NCBI RefSeq assembly: GCF_010389155.1
Contig: NC_057761.1
Coordinates: 42,270,213-42,334,212 of the forward strand
Direction of reading: 5' to 3'
DNA length: 64,000 nucleotides
From: Erigeron canadensis
Lineage: Eukaryota > Streptophyta > Magnoliopsida > Asterales > Asteraceae
In this document: in pieces, positions 23,376 through 34,219 of the stretch
Layout: each line of letters opens with the position of its first letter
Position numbering within the stretch: the stretch's first letter is position 1
The notes under the pieces: generated by a model
Seen by the model: only the letters and a program-made list of their open reading frames with translations
Told to the model about the DNA's origin: nothing
Database searches by the model: none
Translations under genes and position numbers: made by a program

Positions 23376-23670
23376 TTTCAAGTATCGTTATTTGGACATT
23401 CTGAGAAAATGAACAAACCGTAGAGATAATATTTGAAATTAAATTTTAATTTTAATTAATAACATCTACTTAAAAATTATAAATAAGTTTATAATAATGA
23501 TAGTAATAAAAATATAGATAGATAATCTGGTACATACATTGGATATATATCGAGGAGTGACGACTTTGATAGTAACCTTACTAAAAAAGATCCGAAAATT
23601 TCTATGACTTAAGAAATTGGGACATGTGCTTTCACATATCTTTCATAAGATCAGCTATAGATAAAAGAAA

Positions 23671-25010
23671 GAGTAAGTTACACTTTTTCTCCCTATGTTT
23701 TGCACTTTTCCGTGAAAAAATTATAATTTTAACCTTAAAGTTGACAGATTTTTTCAATCAGTCCCTCACCAAACGTCGTTAAGTTTCAGCCGTTAAGTCG
23801 GACACGTGCAAAACACACGAGGGACTGAAAGTGCAAAAATTGACAAGTTCAGGGACGAAAACTGAAATTTACATTTCTGTTGTCATCATCTTCATCTTCT
23901 CCGGCTGACTTTCGTCGGAAAATTCGCCGGAAACCTTAAAATGCCGATATCTCACTCATTTCTTCGAATTAGACCACGAAACCACCACCAAACTTCTCAA
24001 AATTAATTTCCGCACGAATCCTATCCAAAAAATTTCAGATTCAATACTTGTCGGAAAACTCAAAATACCTATAACATGGATTTTGAGCAATATTTCTGTA
24101 CGATTTAGCCTGTTCCAATAATGCAATATTTCTGTTTTTGCAAATAAGTTCATGTTGGATTAGGTGTACGTGCTCCTCACTAAGACACCAATGATGTGCC
24201 TCATTTATTATTCCATAAGCTCTGCACCAAAAAGAAAAGTACAAAATGGGGAGAGACCTTCATGTGGGTTCGGTTTTGTCAATGAGGCAAAGACATAAAA
24301 TCAAAAAATTAGAAATATATATAAAGAGGGAGCAAAGAGGGACGAAAGGACCAGGAGGCCTGACAAGCCCCTACAACTCAAATATTTCAGATCAAAAATT
24401 TCGATCATCGTCACCTGATTCTTAGTTTATGTAATAGAAGTTCAAAGCAATTTACAGTTCGTCATTTGGTTGATTATAGCCTAGGTTGCACGGAAACGGA
24501 TACGGTAATGGGTACGGGGACGATACGGGAACAGGAAATGGCAAAACTCAAAAATATAGGATACAGGTATGGCCAAGATACGACAATACAAATATATATA
24601 GAATATAAAAGTTATATTAAAAATTCCAAATAGATAGATAAAAAAGATATTAATTTAATTTTGAGAAGTCTGGTGGTGGTTTCGTGGTCTAATTCGAAAA
24701 AACGAGTGAGATATCGGCATTTTAAGTTTGTCAGCGAATTTTCCAACGAAAGTCAGTCGGAAAAGATGAAAGATGATGACAACAGAAAAGTAAATTTCAG
24801 TTTTCGTCCCCGAACTTGTCATTTTTTGCACTTCCAGTCTCTCACGTGTTTTGCTCGTGTCCGAATTAATGGCTGAAACTTAACGACGTTTGGCGATGAA
24901 CGATGATTGAAAAAATCTGCCAACTTTAAGGTCAAACTTGTAATTTTTTTACTTAAAGGACGAAAAGTGCAAAACGTGCCAACTACAAGGACGAAAAGTG
25001 TAATTTACTC
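23671..25010. mobile_element. Mutator-like element (MULE), non-autonomous
   Basis: 1340 bp with inverted terminal arms of about 340-360 bp (23671 to about 24012 and about 24650 to 25010), ends GAGTAAGTTACACTTTTT and the inverse of GAGTAAATTACACTTTTC. It is flanked by the exact 9-bp duplication TAAAAGAAA (23662-23670 and 25011-25019). Long arms plus a 9-bp duplication are diagnostic of MULEs. No MURA transposase is present. The unique centre carries an exon-like segment (24069-24221), so it may be a Pack-MULE. Confidence 0.9.
24069..24221 (-). pseudogene. Exon-like fragment captured in the MULE
   Basis: On the minus strand a strong acceptor (pyrimidine-rich tract ending TTTTTGGTGCAG) precedes 153 bp that stay open, and GTATTTTG follows as a possible donor. 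The encoded 50-residue piece includes INEAHHWCLSEEHVHLIQHE and is acid/His/Glu-rich, unlike the low-complexity frames nearby. I do not recognise the parent protein. No other exons are seen in the element. It could be chance, but the splice context and residue mix favour a captured gene piece. Confidence 0.4.
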
Positions 25011-25019
25011 TAAAAGAAA

Positions 25020-25638
25020 TGACGACTCTGGTAGTATCGCGATGATTTACTAATGTCTTGTAAATTTTATGAAATGTTAACCAGCGAAAGTAGAAAACCT
25101 TCGTCACGGTTGGTTCTCGTAATCAAACCTTTTTAGATCTAGTTTATAATAGGGCTAATTGCTTAAAATGTCACTCAACTTGTTCAAAATAACTTTTTTG
25201 GGGTCCAAACAAAAAAGTTTTCTAATGTGAGGAACAAAACCGACTAAAATTTCTTTAAAGGGTATATACGGGCTAAAGCATGATGTGTAGCCCGTCATTG
25301 ATTACCTAGCAACCATATGTACATAAGACCCACTTAACCCTTATTTTCTTTATCATCGTCATCTTCTATTTCATTAACATTAAACACTACCAGATACTTT
25401 CAAATTAAATTTTCGTTTCAAAAAAACAAGCACTACCAGATTTTATATAAAATAACTATATCTTAATCACATTCATTATCAAAGGATGGCAGTGGTGTTG
25501 TTTTCTGGGTGTTCATCTTGTCACCGATTTATGTTTGTGATTTTATTATGTTGATTTATTGGGTATAGATTGATTGAATTTCTGTATATGTCTGATGATA
25601 TTTGGGTTTTGTCCGGTCGCAAAAATGTGAAGAAACAT
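25020..25638. other. Intergenic DNA, no gene seen
   Basis: Moderately AT-rich with no conserved exon. A phrase typical of foldback elements (ATTGCTTAAAATGTCACTCAA) occurs near 25158 without a recognisable partner. Confidence 0.35.
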
Positions 25639-25924
25639 ACATATATATATATAAATATTAAAACAGTAGGAATCCTAGCCTTTTAAGTCATCCTCCCTAA
25701 ATCAAAGCTATGCTTAAATGTTGCCATATAAGATTTATCCTATGTGGCATCTCCATGTTTTTTTTTTTAAATTATCAATTTTTTTTTTTATAGAAAATAT
25801 AGTATAAATTAGAATATAGAAACTATAAAATTGGATATATAGTATATGAAAAACAATATATTTATGGGATTGATCAACATTAATTTGGCAAGAATATTAC
25901 AAATCCACAAATTCTTACATACCC

Positions 25925-25963
<39 letters not shown>

Positions 25964-26544
25964 TATTTATTTTTATTTTTATTTTTAATAAAATCGTCAC
26001 TTTGTACATACGATTACAAATTCTATATTACTAAATCCTTATATTTGTTAGAATTGTACGTACGATTACAAATTCATTTGTTATTGATTCCATTTGTATG
26101 TATTTAGGATGAATGGTAATATAACCTAATCACATTAGTAATTCTATAAAAAAGGTTTTTTTTAAGCTTTATTTTGTGTATGTATATAATTGCTATTTAA
26201 CAAATAGTTAAACATTCATCAAGCTCTATGTAGTCAAAAGATTCAATCAGCATGACTACACTTCATTGTTTTGTTTTGTTGACCTAATTGTATGTTGCGG
26301 GTATTAAACCAACTATAACAATTCTTTAAAGTATAGCCAAAGTCTTCAATGCCAAATTTCAACCTGAATTTAGGTCTATTTGTATGTTAAAACATTATGC
26401 ATGGAGTTCACATTACATAATCTATCATCCAAGGATTAGAGGTCACTATATTTTTCATGTTTCAAAATATACATGTTTCAAAATATAGTTTATTATTATA
26501 CTGCTTTAAAAAAAATCCACACATCGTGCGGGTAAAAGTCCTAG
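25639..26544 (+). mobile_element. Non-autonomous Helitron, copy B
   Basis: Near-identical to copy A at 19.4-20.3 kb in the same orientation. Ends with CCACACATCGTGCGGG, then TAAAAGTC and CTAG|T. Differences from copy A: about 12 instead of 21 ATT units, one base change in the hairpin arm, and a small tandem duplication of ACATGTTTCAAAATAT near 26458-26486. Confidence 0.87.
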
Positions 26545-26557
26545 TATATATATATAA

Positions 26558-26590
26558 CTAGGTTATACCCGGGCGTTGTCTCGAACTATT
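26558..26590 (-). mobile_element. Helitron-like 3' terminus facing copy B
   Basis: Minus-strand CCCGGGTATAACCTAGT, 13 bp from the end of Helitron B, so the two elements meet tail to tail. The terminal hairpin is poor and the body (to higher coordinates) has no identifiable 5' end. Confidence 0.45.
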
Positions 26591-27878
26591 TTATCTCTCA
26601 CTATTTCTCATAAGTTATACTTGTATACAACAAAAAGGATGACAGAGTTATACGGAAGTCAAAGCTGGTAGTAGCAACCCTATAATGTGTATAAAATTCT
26701 ATATATTCAGTACTATTTTTAGTATTGCTGCAACTTAAAGATAACTTACCTCCCACCAAAACATATATTTAGAAACTCATACGTTCATCCTAACTCAATT
26801 TAAGATAACTCGTATACTTTATACACTGATTGACTTAAAATTATGTCTTTGCCACTAATAGAACTTGAGTAAATGGAAACACAATTATCTATATATTCCC
26901 AACACGATTATATATACACGTGTTTTTTGTGAACTAATCTTTTATAAATAGTTGTTGATGGAAAATTGATATATCCATACTACTCTAATATATTATAAAA
27001 GACATTAATTTATTATTTTAAATTATAAATTCAAATTTAAAATATAACTTCTATGTGAAAAAAATAACAAACTTTGTAATTATTAACTCGATCATTCATG
27101 TTCACGAAACCATTTGAACGATGTGTATAAACAGTTTTCTAGTTCGTAAGCATTCATGTATACTTTATTAGTTTGTTATAAAGATTTCTGCTAAATAGAT
27201 AATATATAATACAAAGCTACTCGTTGTAATAATCGGATAAACTAATAATCGGATCCTTTTAGAGACAAAATGCTGAATATGATAGATGTTAGTGAAATGG
27301 AATCTACGACTAAAAAAGCGTTGTAAATACGTTATTTACGCTAGCCTTTTTGTTCACATAAAGATAGAGATCAAAAAGTATAAGTGATTAGAGATCTAAA
27401 AAGAAACTCACATGACCTCAAATATTATGCATAAATTAAAATGATAATAAGAATAAAAATGATGATTAGAATAGTTGTTAGTAAACATGAAGATATATCT
27501 CTTTAATAATATAGCACTCGGAGTACCAATTAATGCAAATTGGTAGTTAAGAGCTTTAGATGAAGAGACATATTAATTAGCAGCATTATTATGAAAGTGT
27601 TTGTATGATACAAAACACAAATTAAGAACAATAATATATTAAAGAAAAATAAAATAAACCAATTTAACCATAGAAAAATAAAAAACAATAGTATTTTGAA
27701 AAATATTAAAATAGAAAATTGTTTAACAATATAGCATTGATGAACCCAAAATTTAAAAAAAAAAAAAAAAAAAACTGGACTTCCTTCAATATAACGACGG
27801 AAATAAACAACTAACCATAGATATGAAATCCAATCAATGCATTAAATTTCTGTTCATAAGTTAAAAAAAAAATATGAC
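26591..27878. other. AT-rich DNA, no gene seen
   Basis: May include the body of the minus-strand Helitron that ends at 26558. A 22-nt poly-A tract is at about 27751. No exon-like sequence. Confidence 0.35.
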
Positions 27879-28795
27879 TAGGGGTGTTCGCGGTTTGGTT
27901 TTTACCCGATAAAACTGTAAACCGACCCGTTTAAAAAACCAAAAAAACCAAACCGTTTTTGAATTTGGTTTTGGATTTGGTTTGTAACCGAAACTGAATT
28001 ATATATTTAGTTTTTGGTTTGGTTATGGGTATATGATAATGAATTCGGTTAAACCGAAAAAACTGAATAGCTTATATTACTACTATGTATAATTAAAAAC
28101 AAGGTTGCGGAAGTCGCTAAGCGCTCCCGGTTCGGTCGACTAGTAAGTTGGGAGAACTCGGGTCTATGCGGTGAGTACTCGGAGGTTAAAATGGCCAAGT
28201 CGGGGAGTACTCGGAGTAATCGGCCAACTCGGCACCCTACCTTGTAGCGAGTACTTAAAGAGTACCCAACTTGACTCAATGAGTTTTTTAACAGTGATTA
28301 AAAATATTTAATACATATCTTTTTTTATATGGATAATTATTAATGTATTTTTTATATTTTTTTATGTCTATTTGTTTATTATATTAACTTTTTTGTGAAA
28401 TTATAAAAATTCAATTGACAAACTATGAAAGACATGATAAAGAATTTTTAATAATGATGACAAACATTAGTTTAGCTGTTTTAGTTTTGTTACTTATTTA
28501 TCCTTATTGTGCTTGAATTCAAAACTTACTACTTCAGTGAAAATATGAAATTATGAACCTATTTTGGTTGAACACAACTTAGACAAAAAAAATTGGTGCA
28601 TTTGTGTTTTTCATATTTGGTTTTTTCGGTTTTAAATCGAAACCGAACCGAATTCCAATTTGATTTTCGGTTTGGTTTTTCTATTTTGAATTAGGTCTTG
28701 GTTCGGTTTTGATTTTGAAAAATAAAAATAAAAAAACCAAAAAACCCAAACCAAATAGATCGAATAACCGAAAATCGAACCGATAAACACCTCTA
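27879..28795. mobile_element. hAT-type TIR element with nested GAGTACTC block
   Basis: Ends TAGGGGTGTTCGCGGTT and the inverse of TAGAGGTGTTTATCGGTT, with GGTTTGG/CCGAAACCGAACC-rich arms on both sides, the same architecture as the hAT MITE at 22.4 kb. I see no perfect 8-bp duplication. A GC-richer segment (28098-28275) interrupts the centre. Confidence 0.7.
28098..28275. repeat. Segment with repeated GAGTACTCGGAG palindromes
   Basis: Base composition rises sharply here relative to the host hAT element. GAGTACTCGGAG occurs twice (near 28171 and 28204), GAGTACTT and GAGTACCC once each, with GTCGCTAAGCGCTCC at the left. It is probably a nested repeat. The minus-strand frame at 28049-28279 is not a gene. 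Confidence 0.5.
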
Positions 28796-28871
28796 GACAT
28801 TGAAATAATTAATGAAATCAATGGATTTTCTTGTTTAATTATTATGTGTTCCCAAAATTAAATCAAAAGCA

Positions 28872-28945
28872 TTGTGGTTCAAGTGGCAAATCTTAATACA
28901 TGCTAGATGGGAGGTTGTGGGTTCCATCCCCACCTCATTCATTTT
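28872..28945 (+). tRNA. tRNA-like sequence (SINE head or pseudo-tRNA)
   Basis: TGGTTCAAGTGG fits the pol III A box exactly and GGTTCCATCC is one base from a B box, with about 35 bp between them. The flanking arms do not give a full acceptor stem, so a functional tRNA is unlikely. Confidence 0.4.
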
Positions 28946-29101
28946 TATATAATTAATTAAATATGTAGATTACATGCTTATGTGGCGTATGTAGTGCTAA
29001 CGTGGCACGCTGACGTGTCGCTCGAATCAATATGGTGATGCCACATTAGAAAAAGCTGAGGTGGCGAGCTCAGAGAGTGCCACGTGAGCACTTTGAGATA
29101 G

Positions 29102-29132
<31 letters not shown>

Positions 29133-30147
29133 CTGGATACTTCACCCGCATGATGTGCGGCTAGTATAAAAGTTGTTTAATATAAATACCTAAAAAGAAT
29201 TTTTTTAGGGGAAAATTTTACATAAATAGGTTTCGATAACTATTTAGATACATAAGTAAATACTTATTTTATAGGTTAATTTTGTAAAAATTAATTATGT
29301 TATAATTTGTGATCAATACACGGATTATTATGATGACCACCTTTTGTTCCATTTCCTGCACCATTAACACAAGATTATACATCCATCTCAAATTATAAAA
29401 ATGTTGATATGCATATTCAAAATTAACTAATGACAATCAGATTTAATGCATTTTAAAAAAAAACATTATATACGGGTCTACAAATCACCTTAACCTTGAA
29501 ACCGATTTCATTCCAAAATACCAACACACCTGTACATGCTTATTCTAACTCCATAACACATAGAACAATTAAGAGAACTTTTGCTTTATATAAGTTATTA
29601 GGGGTAGGAAAACACTATAGAGTTGTTTTGCATATCTTTTTTCAAAAATACGGCCGATATTTTAGAATCATACCTATGACTATGAGTTGTTTACTTGTCG
29701 TATCCAATATTCTAAGATTTAATTATATTGTTAACTTTGATGTAAGAATTATATAGAATTTTGTATTGTTTTTTTTTTAATTTTTTGTATTTAGTTTTAA
29801 TATTTTGTTTAATATTTGCCAAAAAAATTAATATAATGTCCTTCTTTTCGTTATTTGTCTACGATTTGTTTCACTTTTTCTTCTTTTTTCTTATTTAGAG
29901 TTTATTCTCTTACTTATATATTATTTTTTTTATATATAATCATATTTTTAATTCCATTATTCCATATATATAAATATATAAGATAAAATATTGTAAAAAG
30001 AGTATGGGATGACACATAAGATTAAGTCTCATGTGGCAATTTTCTAAGCTAGTTTTGAGTGAAAAAGTCTTTAGGATCGTTTGGATTCCTACTGTTTTAA
30101 TATTAATATAGATATATATATAGAGATATAGATATAGATAGATAGAT
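29133..30147 (-). mobile_element. Non-autonomous Helitron, copy F
   Basis: On the minus strand it ends with the hairpin CCGCACATCATGCGGG, then TGAAGTAT and CCAG|T, the usual CTAG with one change. The 5' end at about 30115-30147 matches copies B and D (ATTAAAACAGTAGGAATCC order, then a GATTTTAT-type block and GATGACACAT). The plus frame at 29496-29756 lies inside the element and has no recognisable domain. Confidence 0.75.
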
Positions 30148-30199
30148 AATATAGTTAGTGGAATAATGACATGGAAGCTGAGCTGTATAATTTAATGAC

Positions 30200-30382
30200 A
30201 TGGAATATACATATGTGCTAAAAAAAAGAAAATTAATTTCAAAAATAAAAAGTGACCGGCTACCTTGTCGCGTGGTCAATAAAGACGTTTTAGCCGGTTT
30301 TGTTCTTCACAATAGAGAACTGTTTTGTTTCGACCCCACAACAATTATTTGTGAAAAGTTAAGTGATTTTTTAAACAATTAG
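30200..30382 (+). pseudogene. Unrecognised 60-residue frame
   Basis: The frame includes SDRLPCRVVNKDVLAGFVLH and has an ordinary residue mix, unlike the surrounding low-complexity frames. It sits just beyond the 5' end of Helitron F and is followed by AAT-rich simple sequence. No domain, promoter or partner exon is recognised. It may be a relic of a gene fragment carried by a transposon. Confidence 0.2.
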
Positions 30383-30724
30383 CCCTTTATAAGAACTATA
30401 ATTATTGTTATAAAAATAATAACAATAATGGTAATAATAATAACAATAACAAAATAATATTAATTATTAATGAATGGTTTTAGAAGTTTGAGGATACATT
30501 TGCGTTATATTGTTTGACTAATAAAATTTTGATATATTTTATGAAACTTGTATTGCAATTGGGATTTAAATAAAACGACATTCGCTTAGATTGAGTTTGC
30601 TTTTTATGCTACATGAAAAGTAAGGACTATCAGAAAATTGAGGTAACCATCGACCTTATTTTTAAGTTTAAGGGAAAGTCTGGTGGAGGATCATTGCATG
30701 TGCAATATAGGCAAGCGTACAGGC

Positions 30725-30919
30725 CAGTGGCGGTACCACATGGGGTGGCAAAGGGGGCAAATACCCCCTTTAAAATTTAAATTTTGTCATGTCTTTTTAA
30801 AATTTTCATCGATTTTTAAAAGTTTCCTATATGTTTTTAACATTTTGACCATCTTTATATTTATTTTCACAGATTTTTAAAATTTGCCCCTTTTGCAAAT
30901 TTTTTCTAGTACGTCCCTG
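30725..30919. mobile_element. Small hAT MITE, second copy of the 6.8 kb family
   Basis: Ends CAGTGGCGGTACCAC and the inverse of CAGGGACGTACTAG. The interior shares TTTTGTCATGT, ATATGTTTTTAACATTTTG and TTTGCCCC with the copy at 6813-7009. The flanking 8-mers no longer match exactly. Confidence 0.75.
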
Positions 30920-31129
30920 CAAAGGGCTCCCGTTTTTAAAGCGGGCCACCATTTTTTAAATGGGCCCCTATTTTTTTAAAAATTCTTAGTTCTATATTAA
31001 TATAATTTACATGTTTATAATAAATTTATTATTCTCGTAATTCATAGATATTACTTTTTGTACATTGTTGATTAAGCAATTGCCTTTCTTAAAAGAAGAT
31101 TCGAATAATACAAAGAGTATGAAAACACT

Positions 31130-31655
31130 TTTGGCTTCCTGTTTAATTCTAACAAGTTGCACTCTATTGATCACAAGAGCCTTAATGCATGTTGTAGTCG
31201 TCTAGACGATGCTCTCAAGAATGGTGGACAATCTGATATCGATGCAAATGAACTATATATGGAGCTGAAGTTGCTTAGGAATTTACTGCCTTGTAATAAT
31301 ATGAGAGATCTTCAGATTTTACACTATATAAAGCGGGTGAATTGTTTTACTAATGCATGTATTGCATATAGAGTGTTGTTGATTATTCCGGTGACCGTGA
31401 CAATTGCGTTTTTCAAAACTTAAGCTATTAAAGTCATACTTGTGGTCAACAATGTCACAAGAGAGGTTGAATGGATCGACAATCATAGCAATTGAGAATG
31501 AATTATTAGATAGTATTTATTATAAAAGTTTGATCAATGATTTTAAAGATGACTCGAAGAAAGGCATTATTCAACCAAAAATGAAATCAATGGTAAGTTC
31601 TAACTACCTTTATGATATGAACATTTCATATTTAAGGAATTTTATAAGCAATTAA
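31130..31655 (+). pseudogene. hAT transposase, C-terminal fragment (frameshifted)
   Basis: The frame from about 31142 to 31423 includes LHSIDHKSLNACCSRLDDAL and IAYRVLLIIPVTV; a second frame from 31404 to 31655 includes FSKLKLLKSYLWSTMSQERL and IAIENELL. Together they cover the C-terminal dimerisation region (hATC) of zinc-finger-MYM/TTF-type hAT transposases. The join around 31395-31415 is frameshifted and the usual Ala-Glu-Arg-Ser stretch before FSKLK is damaged. The N-terminal catalytic part is missing. Inference: a dead transposase remnant that cannot support mobility. Confidence 0.82.
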
Positions 31656-32034
31656 TACTTCCTTTTTTTACACTTATAGTAATTATCGTAAAAAATTTAT
31701 ATATATATATATTATTTTGTATATGAGCCCCATTTTTGAAATTTGATCTCGCACTACAGACATTGAATTTTACTTGCCGGCCCTCTTGGGGAGAGATGAG
31801 TATGATGTTGTCTTATATCTAATTTGGTTAAAAAAAAATTACTGATCACATTTTAAATTTCAATATTTTTTTAATCCTATTTTATTGTTTTGTGTAAAAT
31901 ATATTAAAAATTCACATGTGATTTAAGTTTTTCCACTTAAACTAGATTTGTGACGATCCAATATTAACTTCCCCTTAATTTAATTAATTAGTACATTAAT
32001 TTAAAATATATAGATAAAGAATGAAACTGTTCAG
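31656..32034. other. AT-rich DNA, no gene seen
   Basis: Follows the hAT remnant; contains a short (TA)n tract near 31700 and nothing else recognisable. Confidence 0.35.
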
Positions 32035-32175
32035 TGTCACTTTTCTCGGGTTTTGAGTCCCAATACCTTGACAGTGTATGGAGTAGGTTAAGATGTAGGC
32101 AGACCTTACCTCTACCTAAGTAGAGAGGTTACTCCCATGTCTACCTAAATGGTAGAAAAAGGCTCCAACCTTTAC
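32035..32175 (-). mobile_element. SINE, 3' part (family S1, Au-like)
   Basis: Read on the minus strand: TTTCTACC, AACCTCTCTACTTAGGTAG, GGTAAGGTCTGCCTACATCT, CTCCATACACTGT and GGTATTGGGAC. These occur in the same order as in the full S1 SINE at 36.9 kb. The tRNA-derived head is missing. Confidence 0.7.
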
Positions 32176-32273
32176 ATAGAATGAGAACATTTCATCCTAT
32201 GTAATTAGGAAAAGTTAGATTGAGAACATTTCATCCAAAAAGGCCATAAGAACGATTGTTAGCCACACAATTT

Positions 32274-32562
32274 TTACCCCTCTTTCTCTAGTTTGTGTAA
32301 GCGATGTGATGATGACATATTTTGTAGATAATGACTCTTTTTATTTACATACATATGTGTAAATCAGTGCATTTGATTTTAAATAACACTTTTTTACACA
32401 TGTGTAAGAACCTCATACATGTTTAAATTGTATATTTCGACAATATATAGATGTCACTTACACATATGAAAGTAAATAAAAAAGAGTCAATATTTACGAA
32501 AACGTCACCGCATCACTTACAGCCGTGTAAGTGAAAAAGAAGAAAAAGAGGAAAAATGTGTG
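32274..32562. mobile_element. Foldback MITE
   Basis: 289 bp with mirrored arms: CACACAATTTTTACCCCTCT on the left and the inverse of CACACATTTTTCCTCTTTT on the right. Inner pairs include GTGATGATGAC with GTCACCGCATCAC and GACTCTTTTTATTTAC with its inverse. Non-coding; no clear target duplication. Confidence 0.75.
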
Positions 32563-32582
32563 AATGATAGAGGTATTCTCAA

Positions 32583-32876
32583 TGTAACATCCCAAACTTT
32601 TCAAGTTTGACTATTTGATTAATCCGTTAGTTGACGTTATGTTCGTTAAGTTATGTGCCTTAAATGAGATTATGTAATTAAATGTTTGTGTTTAATATAA
32701 TATGATTAAAGTAAGTTAAGCGAACTTAATTAAAGTAAAGTTAAAAAAGTTAAGTGCTTGTTAGGTTGATAAGGGTCCCGGTTAGAAAAATTAAGCAAAT
32801 AAAGTAACGTTTAGAAGTCAAAGGACTAAATATGTAACATTAGGAGGTGATGGCCAGGGGTTTATGAGTTACTTAG
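32583..32876 (+). mobile_element. LTR fragment of the L3 family (5' end)
   Basis: Starts TGTAACATCCCAAACTTTT and continues TTGACTATTTGATTAATC, CGTTAGTTGACGTTATG and CGTTAAGT. On the minus strand the L3 solo LTR at 54109 starts TGTAACATCCCGAACTTTTT, then GATTAACGGTTGAC and CGTTAAGTC. Only the first 290 bp are present. Confidence 0.65.
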
Positions 32877-33140
32877 TGTAACATCCGATATTTAATTAAT
32901 AAATAAATAAATTCATAAATATATAAGTAAATTTTGTACGTTTAGAAGTCATAGGACTAAATATGTAATATTTTTTTTTTGTCAATATATAACTAAATAA
33001 CTTATTAATCGATTATTTTAACTAAATAATATGATGAGTCGTATATAAAAGTAGGGAAATATAGTTTTTAAAATTGTAACTGACGTGTATAAAAATATTG
33101 TATATTTTAATATAAAAAGCATATTTCTAAATTTTATGGT
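32877..33140 (+). mobile_element. Second LTR 5'-end fragment
   Basis: Starts TGTAACATCCGATATTTAAT directly after the L3 fragment, and repeats GTACGTTTAGAAGTCATAGGACTAAATATGTAA-type sequence found at 32815 (AGAAGTCAAAGGACTAAATA). It may be a second LTR inserted in, or recombined with, the first. The 3' boundary is not visible. Confidence 0.45.
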
Positions 33141-33391
33141 AAAAATCAAACATTTTAATCATGTTATGGGCTGTATTTAGCAAGACCCATAAAAATGTTG
33201 TCTTGTTTTATTTAGGCCTATATTTAACAAGAGTATAATCATGTTTTACTTTAATAAATGCTACATGTCGTCTTAAATTGTTTCAATCCTCTAATCTTCT
33301 TTTAATCATAGATATAGATATAAATAAATTGCTTATCTTAAAGTTATCACAATATTTGGATGTTTTCTACTGCGATTTCAGTCATTACATG

Positions 33392-33396
<5 letters not shown>

Positions 33397-33420
<24 letters not shown>
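33397..33420. repeat. (TA)n microsatellite
   Basis: About 24 bp of TA dinucleotides. Confidence 0.9.
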
Positions 33421-33422
<2 letters not shown>

Positions 33423-33779
33423 CCGGCGATAAGCTCCAACAACTAATTACAAGTCTGACTTAATGAGTTACATTAAGTTATGATTGTCGAGTCAAGTAGT
33501 TAGAAGTTTAATGAAATTAAATGAACATGAAGATAATAAACTAAAGGTAGAAATGTGAAGTGGTTAACGGATGTTATGAAAAGATTGAAGATAGCAACAA
33601 AATTTTGTAAAGTTTTCATGTGTGTAGGACTATGTAGTTGATAATTATATCTTTTTAGAATTTAAGTAACGTAAATATTACAACCAAAAAAGTTTGAAAT
33701 GTCAACAAAACATAAAGGAATTGTAAATGTTACCATTAATAGTAAGTGAAATTGCAACGAAGAAAAGTCGAGCCATTTG

Positions 33780-34061
33780 TGTGAAACAACAGAGTATCTA
33801 TATCTATAAATTTTTATAAAACATATTGAATCTATTTTAAGTAATTTAAGCATTTTTTTTAATATACTCATATTGCTCCTAATTCTCACATAACTTCTGA
33901 TTCTATATCTCTATACACAATCAGACAAACACCATACCATGATTTAACACACAGTAACTTCTTTCTCTCATTCCTATTTACACACACACATATCAATTCT
34001 CCCCACTGTTTTGTATTATCATCACCGTTTAACAACCGCAACACGTGGACACCAACCCTCG
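33780..34061 (+). mobile_element. Helitron-like 3' segment with CTCGT end
   Basis: Very similar to 56610-56907: CCTCATATTGC-type block, TCTATATCTCTA, ACAATCAGACAAACAC, CACTGTTTTGTA and TATCATCACCGTTTAAC, then the hairpin region CCGCAACACGTGG and CTCG|T at 34058-34062. The 5' limit is approximate. Confidence 0.6.
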
Positions 34062-34219
34062 TATATACATATATGAGAAATAAATCGACTTTGATATGTA
34101 AATTTCAAAAATAAAATTCTCAGGGCACATTATAATAGCATATCTGGTATGTAATTGGTTTCCCGAGGCATCAAACAAAAACGTTGTTCTTAATTAATTC
34201 ATATATATATATATATATA

